DNA from: an uncultured Clostridia bacterium
Lineage (GTDB): Bacteria > Bacillota > Clostridia > UBA1381
Direction: 5' to 3'
Length of the DNA stretch: 64,000 nucleotides
NCBI GenBank assembly: GCA_934489015.1
Contig: CAKSSN010000011.1
Coordinates: 1 to 64,000 of the forward strand
Shown: piece after piece, positions 42,238 to 51,145 of the stretch
Position numbering within the stretch: the stretch's first letter is position 1
How the letters are laid out: every line of letters starts with the position of its first letter
Program-made: the position numbers and the translations under genes
Notes under the pieces: generated by a model
What the model saw: the letters and a program-made list of their open reading frames with translations, nothing else
Told to the model about the DNA's origin: nothing
The model's database searches: none

Positions 42238-43089
42238 ATGATACGGGATATTTGCAAAAAAATAGGCTTTACAGAAGAAGCGGAAAAGGTATTTTTATTT
42301 GCGTTTGACAGGCTCAGAAATGAAAAAGAATTGTTTGAGGGTGTTTGCGGCGCTATGGATGAGTATATATTGTCCGATACTCTCGGCTATGAAAAAATTC
42401 TTTCGAAAGCGGCAGAAAAGCTTGACATAAGCATTTATACAATTAACATGGTGTTTATGCTCATGTGCGCAAAATCAATGAGGTATATGTTTTACATAAA
42501 GGGATATTCCGATAAATTGTTTTATGACACGATTAAGGATTTGGCGTACAAGGCAGAGGAGTGCTACAGACTCTACGGAGTGTGGGGGACGTTCGTTCTT
42601 GACTGGTACAGATTTTTCTGCAAGTGCAGGGTCTTTGCTCTTGGCAGGCTTCAGTTTCAGAAAATTGCGTCACCGGTTGACTACAAGGATATTGTAAAAA
42701 AAGGCGATACGATTATAGCAACACATATCCCGTCAGGCTCTCCGCTTAAAATAGAGGATGTTCACAAATCGTTTGACGCGGCATACAAATTTTACGGCGG
42801 GTGCGGCGAAAAAATGGTTTTCAGCTGCCATTCGTGGCTTCTTTATCCGCCGCAGTATGAAATGTATGCGCCTAAGTCAAATCTGCGCAAATTCTATGAC
42901 ATATGGGATATAACCGATGTTGAAGAGTCAAACGGAAATTTCTGGCGCGTGTTTTACAAGCCGGAGGGCTATGACCTTTCAAAAATAACTCCGCATACAA
43001 GTCTTGAAAAAAAGCTGCTTGATTATTTAAAAAGCGGCGGAAGTATGGGATTTTCACGCGGAATATATGTCTATTCGCCCGATAAATAA
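42238..43089 (+). CDS. Acyltransferase-domain protein (NAT_N/GNAT_C-like)
   Basis: 283 residues, soluble. The arrangement of an all-helical N-terminal half (about 1-125) and a GNAT-like C-terminal half with HIPSGSPLKIEDV, FSCHSWLLYPPQY and SLEKKLLDYLKSGGSMGFSRG resembles the NAT_N/GNAT_C acyltransferase pair found beside glycosidase genes in gut bacteria. The biochemical role of this family is not established, as far as I know. It starts one base after the GH36 stop, using GGAGG in the end of that gene, so translation is coupled. No terminator of standard form follows. Confidence 0.7.
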   Translation: MIRDICKKIGFTEEAEKVFLFAFDRLRNEKELFEGVCGAMDEYILSDTLGYEKILSKAAEKLDISIYTINMVFMLMCAKSMRYMFYIKGYSDKLFYDTIKDLAYKAEECYRLYGVWGTFVLDWYRFFCKCRVFALGRLQFQKIASPVDYKDIVKKGDTIIATHIPSGSPLKIEDVHKSFDAAYKFYGGCGEKMVFSCHSWLLYPPQYEMYAPKSNLRKFYDIWDITDVEESNGNFWRVFYKPEGYDLSKITPHTSLEKKLLDYLKSGGSMGFSRGIYVYSPDK

Positions 43090-43096
43090 GGTGCGT

Positions 43097-43154
43097 TTTC
43101 GGAAAATGTGCGGTTTTTTATAAATTGTTGCAGACGTTTTGCGGATAATGTGCG
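43097..43154. promoter_or_regulatory. Operator-like repeats before the solute-binding protein gene
   Basis: TTTCGGAAAATGTGCG (43097-43112) and TTGCGGATAATGTGCG (43139-43154) are 42 bases apart and 77 and 35 bases before the -35 hexamer, the same distances as two copies before the SLH gene. A weaker copy begins at 43116. The first copy overlaps a small hairpin with a T run that may end the upstream transcript. Confidence 0.55.
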
Positions 43155-43173
43155 TGTTTTATTAAATAGAAGC

Positions 43174-43202
43174 TTGAAAATACGGGCGCGGTATATTATA
43201 CT
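43174..43202 (+). promoter_or_regulatory. Promoter of the sugar importer operon
   Basis: TTGAAA (43174-43179), 17 bases, TATACT (43197-43202), about 48 bases before ATG 43250. Confidence 0.75.
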
Positions 43203-43249
43203 TGAAATATAAAAATCAGAAAAAAGATAAAAAGAAAGAAGGTATTTTG

Positions 43250-44839
43250 ATGAAAAAGAATTTGAAAAGAGCAGGAGCGATAGCGGCGGCTGCCTTGCTT
43301 GCGGCTGTAGGGCTCGCCGGCTGCAGCGGCGGAGAAAAGAAAAATGGTACGGATTTAAAAAGTGCAAAGTACGGCACCGAATATCCGCTTCAGACAAACG
43401 GTGACAAGCTTTCGATGTGGATTATAAACTCTGTTCATAATGAGTATAAGTCATATCAGGATATGCCGTTTTTCCAGGAGGCTCAAAAGCGCACTGGCGT
43501 TGAGCTCGATATTCAGGGACCGACGGGCGGTCAGTTTGAGGAATCGTTTAATCTTATGATTGCGTCGGGAGAGCTTCCGGACATTGTTATGTACGACTGG
43601 GGCGACAAAAAGGTTGCCGGCGGACCTGCAAAATACATAAAGGACGGATATATAATCGAGCTTAACGATGTATTTGACGCATATGCGCCGAATTTGAAAA
43701 AAATTCTCAGTGAAAACCCTGAAGTTGACAAATCCGTTAAAACGGACGAGGGCAAATACTATGTTTTCCCGTTCATTAATCTTGATAAGCCGGCTGCATG
43801 GGCAGGACCTGTTGTAAGGCAGGATTGGCTTGACGATTTGGGACTTGACATTCCCGAAACAATTGATGACTGGCACACGATGCTCACAGCCTTTAAGGAT
43901 AAGGAGGGCTCAACCTCGCCGCTTATTTATTCCGACTGGATGATGGAGTCAACGGGCTTCTTAAGCGGCGCTTTCGGAACGCAGCAGGCGTATTACTTAA
44001 ACGACAATAAGGAAATAGAATACGGTCCGGCAACAGAGAAGTGGAAAAACTATCTTGAAATGATGCATCAGTGGTACAGTGAGGGACTTATAGATAAGGA
44101 TATTGCAACGATTGATACCGCAACAAGCCAGTCAAAGGCCGTAAGCGGCAAAAACGGTGCGTTCTTGGGCAGCGGCGGTCTTATGGGAACATATATTCCG
44201 CTTATAGAGAAGGTTAATCCTAAGGCAAAATATGTCGGCGTACCTTATCCGTCGCTTAATAAAGGAGAAAAGGCGGAGTTCGGTATATGCGATCTGAAAT
44301 ATTCGGGATGTATGTCATCGGCAATCACGGCGGACTGCAAAAATGTTGAGCTTGCGGCAAAATTCCTCGACTATTTCTACACGGACGAGGGCAGACTCTT
44401 TGCAAACTTCGGCATTGAGGGCGTTACATACAACATGGTTGACGGATACCCCAAACTTACCGATATGGTAATTAATTCGGGCGATATTCAAAATGAAATG
44501 GATAAATATACAAATGCGCAGTTCAGCGTTGTTGATCCGAGATATTACGGTCAGAGAATGGTTTATGATGAGCAGAAAGAGGCTATTAAAACATGGGCTG
44601 ACACGAATGCGGAGGCTCACAGACTGCCGCTTCTTCTTCCGACGACTGAGGAAGCAAACGATATTTCAAAATACACAACCGAAATTGAAACCTATGTAAA
44701 TGAAATGCAGATTAAATTTATGATAGGAACGGAAAGCCTTGATAACTACGATCAGTATTTAAGTCATCTTAAAGAGCTTGGTCTTGACAGGGTTATGGAA
44801 ATTTACAACAATGCGTATAAGCGTTATCAGGAAAGATAG
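43250..44839 (+). CDS. Extracellular solute-binding lipoprotein of a sugar ABC importer
   Basis: 529 residues with a lipoprotein signal peptide ending in the lipobox LAGC (about residue 24), then a large two-lobed binding protein of family 1, LipO/YtcQ type (PFFQEAQKRTGVELDIQGP, ELPDIVMYDWGD). It captures oligosaccharides outside the membrane and hands them to the two permeases that follow. The gene starts with ATG 43250 after GAAAGAAGG, even though the frame is open upstream. A large binding protein of this kind is typical for long or acidic oligosaccharides. Confidence 0.92.
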   Translation: MKKNLKRAGAIAAAALLAAVGLAGCSGGEKKNGTDLKSAKYGTEYPLQTNGDKLSMWIINSVHNEYKSYQDMPFFQEAQKRTGVELDIQGPTGGQFEESFNLMIASGELPDIVMYDWGDKKVAGGPAKYIKDGYIIELNDVFDAYAPNLKKILSENPEVDKSVKTDEGKYYVFPFINLDKPAAWAGPVVRQDWLDDLGLDIPETIDDWHTMLTAFKDKEGSTSPLIYSDWMMESTGFLSGAFGTQQAYYLNDNKEIEYGPATEKWKNYLEMMHQWYSEGLIDKDIATIDTATSQSKAVSGKNGAFLGSGGLMGTYIPLIEKVNPKAKYVGVPYPSLNKGEKAEFGICDLKYSGCMSSAITADCKNVELAAKFLDYFYTDEGRLFANFGIEGVTYNMVDGYPKLTDMVINSGDIQNEMDKYTNAQFSVVDPRYYGQRMVYDEQKEAIKTWADTNAEAHRLPLLLPTTEEANDISKYTTEIETYVNEMQIKFMIGTESLDNYDQYLSHLKELGLDRVMEIYNNAYKRYQER

Positions 44840-44857
44840 AATTTGGAGGAATTAAAG

Positions 44858-45802
44858 GTGCAGACTGCTCAAATCAAAGCGACAGCCGAAAGGTCATTTG
44901 CAAAACGGATAAAGAGAGATTTCAGAAAAAATAAGGTTAAGTATCTGATAGTTGCGCTGCCGGTGCTGTTTTACATAATATTTTACTACGTTCCGCTTTA
45001 CGGCGCGATTATAGCTTTTCAGGATTTTTCTCCCAGACTCGGCATAACCGGGAGCGAATGGGTCGGATTTAGGCATTTTATAGATTTTTTCCAAAGCAAA
45101 TCATTCGGGAGAGTTTTAAGAAACACGTTCGTGCTGAGCGGGCTGGACATTTTGTTCAGCTTCCCTCTCCCGATTATATTTGCCATTTTGCTAAACGAGG
45201 TTAAAAATCGTCTTTTTAAGCGCACAATTCAAACGGTGTCTTATATGCCGCACTTTATTTCGCTTGTTATAGTGTGCAGCATGGTTAAAAATTTCTGCGC
45301 TTATGACGGCATAGTAAACTGGATTATTGCAAAGCTTGGATTTGAGCCGTTTTCGATACTTCAGGAGCCTAAAGCTTTTAAATATGTTTATGTTATCTCT
45401 AACATATGGCAGGAGATGGGCTGGAACAGTATACTCTATATTGCCGCTCTTGCCGGAATTAACGAGGAGCTATACGAGGCGGCATCTCTTGACGGTGCCG
45501 GCAGACTGCGTCAGACAATTCATGTTACTCTGCCCGGAATTTTGCCGACAATTATGATTATGCTTATCCTGCGCATAGGTCAGGTTCTGAGTGTGGGCTA
45601 TGAAAAAATACTTCTTCTATATAACTCGGCAACCTATGAAACGGCAGACGTTATCACAACCTATATCTACAGAAAGGGCTTGCAGGACTTTGACTGGAGC
45701 TTTTCTGCGGCAGTCGGTCTTTTTAACTCTATTGTAAACTTTGCTTTCCTTGTTGCCGCAAATCAGATCAGCAAAAGGGCAACGCAAACGAGTCTTTGGT
45801 AG
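44858..45802 (+). CDS. ABC sugar importer permease, LplB/UgpA type
   Basis: 314 residues with six membrane helices and the permease loop EAASLDGAGRLRQTIHVTLPG (shown in part: YEAASLDGAGRL). First of the two permeases. GTG 44858 is the likely start, eight bases after GGAGG; a TTG at 44843 overlaps that site. No ATPase gene is present in the operon, which is usual for this class because a single MsmK-type ATPase elsewhere serves several importers. Confidence 0.92.
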   Translation: MQTAQIKATAERSFAKRIKRDFRKNKVKYLIVALPVLFYIIFYYVPLYGAIIAFQDFSPRLGITGSEWVGFRHFIDFFQSKSFGRVLRNTFVLSGLDILFSFPLPIIFAILLNEVKNRLFKRTIQTVSYMPHFISLVIVCSMVKNFCAYDGIVNWIIAKLGFEPFSILQEPKAFKYVYVISNIWQEMGWNSILYIAALAGINEELYEAASLDGAGRLRQTIHVTLPGILPTIMIMLILRIGQVLSVGYEKILLLYNSATYETADVITTYIYRKGLQDFDWSFSAAVGLFNSIVNFAFLVAANQISKRATQTSLW

Positions 45803-45814
45803 GAGGATAAAAAG

Positions 45815-46681
45815 GTGAAAACATCATTGAGCAGAAAAGTATTCTGCGTAATTAATTTTCTTATTATGGCAGGCGTTATTGTAACGTGTCTGTACCCAAT
45901 ACTTTATGTTTTGTTTGCGTCATTTTCCGACGCGGCGCTTCTTATAAACAGCAACGGATTTTTGCTTAAGCCCGCCGGATTTTCGCTTGACGCATACAAG
46001 GCGATATTTTCAAACAATGTTATTTTAAACGGCTACAAAAACACGCTCTTTATTCTCGTTGTCGGAACAAGCATAAATCTTGCAATGACAATTGCGGCGG
46101 CATATGTGCTGTCGTCTAAGGACGTTATGTTAAAGCCTTTTATAATGATGTTTATAATTTTAACAATGTATTTTCAGGGCGGTCTTATCCCGACCTATCT
46201 GAATATTAAGCGCTTGGGGCTGTATGATTCGATATGGTCGGTAATTCTTCCGGTATCAATAGATACGTTTAATCTTATAATAATGCGGACGTATTTTCTG
46301 ACAATTCCGGACAGCCTTTTGGAGTCTGCAGATCTTGATGGTGCAGGCGACTTTACAAAGATTTTTCATATAGTTTTGCCGCTTTCGGGCTCAATTATTG
46401 CGGTTATGGTTTTGTATTACGGCGTTGCGCACTGGAATTCATGGTTTAACGCAACAATGTATATTCGCTCAAAGGATAAGCAGCCGCTTCAGGTAATACT
46501 GCGCGAAATACTTATTCTTAATGAAACGTCTGCCATGTCGGGCGGTGACAGAGGACTGAATTTGAGTGAAACAATAAAATATGCAACCATTGTTATAGTT
46601 ATGACGCCGATACTTATGATTTATCCTATGCTTCAGAAATATTTCATTTCCGGAGTTATGGTCGGCGCGGTTAAGGGTTAA
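45815..46681 (+). CDS. ABC sugar importer permease, LplC/YtcP type
   Basis: 288 residues, six helices, second permease with the EAA-type loop LLESADLDGAGDFTKIF. Begins at GTG 45815 after AGGAGG, 12 bases from the previous stop. It completes the membrane channel for the lipoprotein-bound sugar. The following gene begins within 40 bases and is probably on the same transcript. Confidence 0.92.
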   Translation: MKTSLSRKVFCVINFLIMAGVIVTCLYPILYVLFASFSDAALLINSNGFLLKPAGFSLDAYKAIFSNNVILNGYKNTLFILVVGTSINLAMTIAAAYVLSSKDVMLKPFIMMFIILTMYFQGGLIPTYLNIKRLGLYDSIWSVILPVSIDTFNLIIMRTYFLTIPDSLLESADLDGAGDFTKIFHIVLPLSGSIIAVMVLYYGVAHWNSWFNATMYIRSKDKQPLQVILREILILNETSAMSGGDRGLNLSETIKYATIVIVMTPILMIYPMLQKYFISGVMVGAVKG

Positions 46682-46718
46682 TATGTGCCGCTTTCGGCGG
46701 CGGAATGGAGAAATTTTA

Positions 46719-48101
46719 ATGAAGAAAATATTAATTGCGGCATCGGCGCTTGCATTTTTATTCGGCCGAGCGTGTTATGCAATGGAAGTAAGCCGCGTTG
46801 ATACCGATATAACAATAAGCGGCGAGGCAGCTATCGGAGAGGACGTAAGGCTCAATGTTACGTCGGCAGATGGCGAGCTTATATGGCTTGACAGCACATT
46901 ATCGGATGGCAGCGGAAAATACGGCTTTACCTTTTCTCTTCCGGTTGAGGACGAAACGAGGGAGTATATCTTTTCGGTAAATGCTTCTGATAATGAAAAC
47001 ATAAAGCTTGAGGGAACAAACGAAATAATCGGGCTTTTTAAAACCTGCGGCGAGAGTGAGTTTTCATCTCTTGTTGAGGTATACGCTAAAAGATTTGACC
47101 TTGACAGCAAAATTTACGGCGGACTTTCTGATAAATCCGACGCTTATAAAATTTTTAAAAGCTTTACGATAACGGACGCAAATTTGGTAAAGAACGCTTA
47201 CTTTACAGCAGCTGCTATTTCGCTTATAAATGAGGGCGGCAGAGGTGACTGCCTGAGCGTTCTGGAAAAGTATTCGCAGTATATTGCAAAAAATTACGAA
47301 AGCGATATTTCCTCGCTTACAAAATCGCAGAAGGAGAAATTTGCAATAGCGCTTTCTTCAAAGGATTATTCGTCACTTTCCGACTTTGAAAGCGCGTATG
47401 ACAAGGCGCTTTCGGATGCAAAGAAGCCCGAAAAGTCTAAATCGGGAAGCGGTGGCGGCGGAAGCGTCAGCGGCGGCAGAGGCGGAGCGGTGAGCCCTCC
47501 GGCAAATACTCCGTCTGAGGATAATAAGCCGTCAAATGATGAAGAGCCTGCGCAAAATGAGCCATTTTCGGATATTTCCGGTGTTCAGTGGGCAAAAAGC
47601 AGCATATTAAAGCTTTACGAAAAGGGAATTGTTAAAGGAAAGGGCGACGGAATATTCGCCCCCGATGACGCGGTTTCGCGCGAGGAATTTACCGCTATGC
47701 TTGTAAGAGCGGCAGGACTTAAGGCCGAAGCGGCTGAGGTTAGCTTTTCGGATGCGGCGCCGGGTGCGTGGTATATCGGGAGCATAGCGGCAGCGTGTGA
47801 AAACGGCATAATACTCGGAATTTCGGAAAAAGAATTCGGTATCGGAATGCCTGTTACAAGGCAGGACTGCGCCGCCATATGCGCAAGGCTTCTTGAAAAG
47901 TCGGGAACGGCACGCGGCGAGATAAAAGAGAGCTTTTCCGATGACGCCGATATTTCGGACTATGCAAAGGGCGGCGTTTATATGCTAAAGGAGCTCGGAA
48001 TACTTTCGGGAACGGGAGATAATAATTTTGAGCCGAAGGGCATATGCACAAGAGCACAGGCGGCAAAAATAATTGATTTAGTAAGTGAATGTCTGAAATA
48101 A
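46719..48101 (+). CDS. Secreted protein with three C-terminal SLH domains
   Basis: 460 residues: signal peptide (about 1-21), a beta-sandwich of Ig or fibronectin shape (about 25-115), a helical stretch, a flexible Gly/Ser/Pro-rich linker (about 238-285) and three SLH repeats (about 285-460: FSDISGVQWAKSSILKLYEKG, FSDAAPGAWYIGSIAAACENG, FSDDADISDYAKGGVYMLKEL, each cited in part). It would sit on the cell surface bound to wall polymer and may anchor or display the following polysaccharide-binding enzymes. TGGAG precedes ATG 46719; the frame is open upstream without a site. Confidence 0.88.
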   Translation: MKKILIAASALAFLFGRACYAMEVSRVDTDITISGEAAIGEDVRLNVTSADGELIWLDSTLSDGSGKYGFTFSLPVEDETREYIFSVNASDNENIKLEGTNEIIGLFKTCGESEFSSLVEVYAKRFDLDSKIYGGLSDKSDAYKIFKSFTITDANLVKNAYFTAAAISLINEGGRGDCLSVLEKYSQYIAKNYESDISSLTKSQKEKFAIALSSKDYSSLSDFESAYDKALSDAKKPEKSKSGSGGGGSVSGGRGGAVSPPANTPSEDNKPSNDEEPAQNEPFSDISGVQWAKSSILKLYEKGIVKGKGDGIFAPDDAVSREEFTAMLVRAAGLKAEAAEVSFSDAAPGAWYIGSIAAACENGIILGISEKEFGIGMPVTRQDCAAICARLLEKSGTARGEIKESFSDDADISDYAKGGVYMLKELGILSGTGDNNFEPKGICTRAQAAKIIDLVSECLK

Positions 48102-48125
48102 AATCGAAAGGGGAGATTTCGGCTG

Positions 48126-51053
48126 ATGAAAAAAGCGATTTGCGCTTTTGCGGCAATAGCAATGACGGCAGCGTCGTTTTCGGGACTTACCGCAGCTGCA
48201 CAGCAAAACATAATTGTTTATGAAGCACAGGTAAAAAACGGCTCCGACATTTACGGAAAGGCGGAAAAGGTAACGTTTAATTCTGCGGTGCTTGATTTTT
48301 CAACGGGTGCGATCGGAATTGTAAATCCGCTGAGAGAGGAGCAGACCGGGCAAACAGCGTATGCTCTGCCGCCAAACGGCGAAAGCTTTAAATTTTCTTA
48401 TATAGTCGATCCGAATACAGCAAGGGTATCGGTTGCGATAAACGGCGAAATTGAAGCGAGCGGAATTTGTGCGAGAAGCAAAAATATTACGTCCGTTTCG
48501 GGAAGCTGGCGCGGCACGGTAGATGGCTTTGAGGCAAGCGGCGGCATTAAAACCGTATCGGCTCAAAGCGCGCACCTTATAAAAAGCAACAGCGCTACAG
48601 CGCAGATAAGGCTTGAAAATCCGCTTCCGTACAGTGAGCTTTCAAAAATCAAAGTAAGCTCCGACAGCGGCAGTAAAATTAAGCCTATAGACTATGTTAA
48701 GGACGATAAAGATTTAACCGTATATTTTGCCGAAAGCCTTGAAGCTGGGAAAAAATACACGATAAATGCCGAAAATGTATCTGACATTTACGGCACTGAC
48801 GGCAGCTTTTCGGTTAGCTTTACGGCGCAGTCCGGCAGCAGCGTAAAAAGCGGCAGTGACCTTAAATTGTCAGACGATACTGCACGTGCGTGGGGCTTTG
48901 AGCGCAGAATTGACTGGCATGAGGAAACAAATTTATCAAAGGATAACGGCTGGACGATAGATAAAACGGTAATCGGAGCCGATAATTCGCAGGCGTTTTT
49001 TGAAAGGCTTTACGCTATGGAGCTTTCGGAAAATCCCAAAACTCAGGGCAGTTTCTCGCTCAGGTGGGATAATCATCCGTACTACAGCACGCTTGCAACC
49101 GAAGCGGTTGAGAGCGACTGGACGGGTGCGAATATGTTTAATATATGGATGTATTCTCAGGAGGCAACGGGAGAGGAAGTAAACATTCTGATTTATTCCG
49201 ACAACCCCGAAACCACGTGGCTTGACGGCTATACATACCCGATTAAAATCGACTGGCAGGGCGAAAAGCGCTTCAGCATACCGCTTGAGGATTTTAAGAG
49301 ATTTGAAAATCCGACAGGCTTTAACAATGTAAGTGCGGTGCATTTTACAACAAAGATTTTCGGCAATGAGCCAAATCCGTATACGGTACTTTATCTTGAC
49401 GATATGAGCGTTACGTATTCTCCGGAATATCCGATAACGCCGCACCCGTCGGCGCGCACCGAAGATGAAAAAGCAAACAGAGCGCTTCCGTTTAATGAGG
49501 ATAAATTAAATCACAGCTATCCGGAGGTTAAAACGGACTCTCCTGCACCATTTGAATATCAGGCGTATTACAAGGCGGAACGTGCGCTTTTGGGCTATTA
49601 TCCGAAATATGAGCCGGGACAGGTAAGCTTTGACGTGAGCGGAAAGGCGTATATAAGGACTGACGGAGCGCATATACAGTATCTTGAAGACGGAAAGTGG
49701 CAGGTTGTAGACTTGCTCCCGATAATCAAAAAGGCAGTGCCTTACGGCGCTGAAAAGCTTTATGACGTGGGCTACAATGACTCTGTTATAAGGTTTGACA
49801 CGGACGGCTGGGCATATGTTCTTGTAAACGTTGACGCGTGCAGCTATCTTTTATGGTCAACAGACGGAATGAAAACATGGCAGATTGAAAAAATCAATAT
49901 TTCAAACTCTGTCAGCGGCGGTCAGTCGACTGCGAGATTTGAGCATATTGACGGCGGAAATCTTGAAGTTATGAGCCGCCCGCCGATAATTCTTTTAAAT
50001 ACTCCCTCGTGGGGCAGCGATCGCGGCGGATATATGGTTGTATTAACGAAAAACCAAAGCGGCGGACTTTCTTATAAAAAGATAAAATATGCCGACAGGG
50101 CAATAACGACTGCGGCGCATACCGGTGACGGAAGCTTTGTCGTTTCAAGGGGAAATGAAGCGTATGTTATATACGGTGTTGACGGTTTTTCGGATAAGGC
50201 GAACGGAATAGAAAGCTATCTTGACTATCAGAAAAAAAACACTGATTTGCGGGATAAAATTCCGACGGACGATAAAGCGATAAATATGTCATATGTAAGA
50301 GGCGGTCAGACTCTTTACTATAAAAACGGTGTACCTGCCTTTATAAGACGGGTAAATCTTACCGACGGAACGCTTTCGGAGTCCGTTTTCGTGGGCTTCG
50401 GAGGAGTTGAGGACGACGACCATAACTGGCCGGGAATTTCTCTTGACAAGGAAGGGTATATCCATATTATCATGAACGGTCATCACGACCCCGTGTGCTA
50501 CAGAATGTCAAAAAATCCGCTCGATATAACCTCATGGACGGATATTGAGCAGATCGGAACATTTAACTCCTACGGTGCGGTAATGACAGATAATAATTCG
50601 GACGTGCATATCATGACGAGAGATGCTTCAAGAGGATACAGATTTGACACATCGGTTGTTACAAAAGAAAGCAGCGGAGAGTGGAGCAAAAGCTATATTT
50701 TAAAGCGCACCGCACCTTACTATAATGTAGCTCGGCAAAAATGGGCATATAATCCCGTTACCGATGAAATTTTTGTTTTCTACTTTGCACAGTCAAACTA
50801 TTTTGAGGTGTTTAAGGACGAGTATGACGGAGTGCTGTTTACGTGGCCGAATGAGGAGCGCAGCATGAGAATGTCAACATTAAACGGCGGATATAATACT
50901 ATTCCTGTCGGAACGGATAAAACAAGAAATCCGGGCGATCATTACTGCCGCTGGGAACTTCCCGACGCGGCAACGGGCAGAGAAGGTGTTTTGGTTAAAT
51001 CCGGTGACGGAGCAAAGACATTTACGCTTGTGAAAACGAGCGATTGTAAATAA
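48126..51053 (+). CDS. Secreted BNR_4-type beta-propeller protein, candidate polysaccharide lyase
   Basis: 975 residues: signal peptide (about 1-25), Ig-like N-terminal domain, a carbohydrate-binding-like jelly roll (about 305-432, with SDWTGANMFNIWMYS and VLYLDDMSV) and a C-terminal beta-propeller (about 455-975) with DDDHNWPGISLDKEGYIHI and GHHDPVCYRMSKNPLD, the pattern of the BNR_4 family, in which ulvan lyases and uncharacterised sialidase-like proteins are found. Enzymatic activity is not shown by the sequence. Paralogue of the protein at 56178. GAAAGGGGAG precedes ATG 48126. Confidence 0.75.
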   Translation: MKKAICAFAAIAMTAASFSGLTAAAQQNIIVYEAQVKNGSDIYGKAEKVTFNSAVLDFSTGAIGIVNPLREEQTGQTAYALPPNGESFKFSYIVDPNTARVSVAINGEIEASGICARSKNITSVSGSWRGTVDGFEASGGIKTVSAQSAHLIKSNSATAQIRLENPLPYSELSKIKVSSDSGSKIKPIDYVKDDKDLTVYFAESLEAGKKYTINAENVSDIYGTDGSFSVSFTAQSGSSVKSGSDLKLSDDTARAWGFERRIDWHEETNLSKDNGWTIDKTVIGADNSQAFFERLYAMELSENPKTQGSFSLRWDNHPYYSTLATEAVESDWTGANMFNIWMYSQEATGEEVNILIYSDNPETTWLDGYTYPIKIDWQGEKRFSIPLEDFKRFENPTGFNNVSAVHFTTKIFGNEPNPYTVLYLDDMSVTYSPEYPITPHPSARTEDEKANRALPFNEDKLNHSYPEVKTDSPAPFEYQAYYKAERALLGYYPKYEPGQVSFDVSGKAYIRTDGAHIQYLEDGKWQVVDLLPIIKKAVPYGAEKLYDVGYNDSVIRFDTDGWAYVLVNVDACSYLLWSTDGMKTWQIEKINISNSVSGGQSTARFEHIDGGNLEVMSRPPIILLNTPSWGSDRGGYMVVLTKNQSGGLSYKKIKYADRAITTAAHTGDGSFVVSRGNEAYVIYGVDGFSDKANGIESYLDYQKKNTDLRDKIPTDDKAINMSYVRGGQTLYYKNGVPAFIRRVNLTDGTLSESVFVGFGGVEDDDHNWPGISLDKEGYIHIIMNGHHDPVCYRMSKNPLDITSWTDIEQIGTFNSYGAVMTDNNSDVHIMTRDASRGYRFDTSVVTKESSGEWSKSYILKRTAPYYNVARQKWAYNPVTDEIFVFYFAQSNYFEVFKDEYDGVLFTWPNEERSMRMSTLNGGYNTIPVGTDKTRNPGDHYCRWELPDAATGREGVLVKSGDGAKTFTLVKTSDCK

Positions 51054-51055
51054 AA

Positions 51056-51073
51056 GCGGATAAAATTATCCGC
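51056..51073. repeat. Small inverted repeat between secreted-protein genes
   Basis: GCGGATAA (51056-51063) and TTATCCGC (51066-51073), just after the stop codon but followed by A residues, not T. It is probably a processing or stabilising hairpin within the operon and not a terminator. Confidence 0.5.
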
Positions 51074-51145
51074 AAAAAGCGAGAGGAGGAATTAATTCAT
51101 CAGCTTGGCAAGACATAATCTAATTTTAAAAAGGAGATGTTATTG

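Noticed and set aside
44843..44857. TTG 44843 as start of the first importer permease
   Set aside because: This codon is part of the GGAGG site that serves the GTG at 44858.
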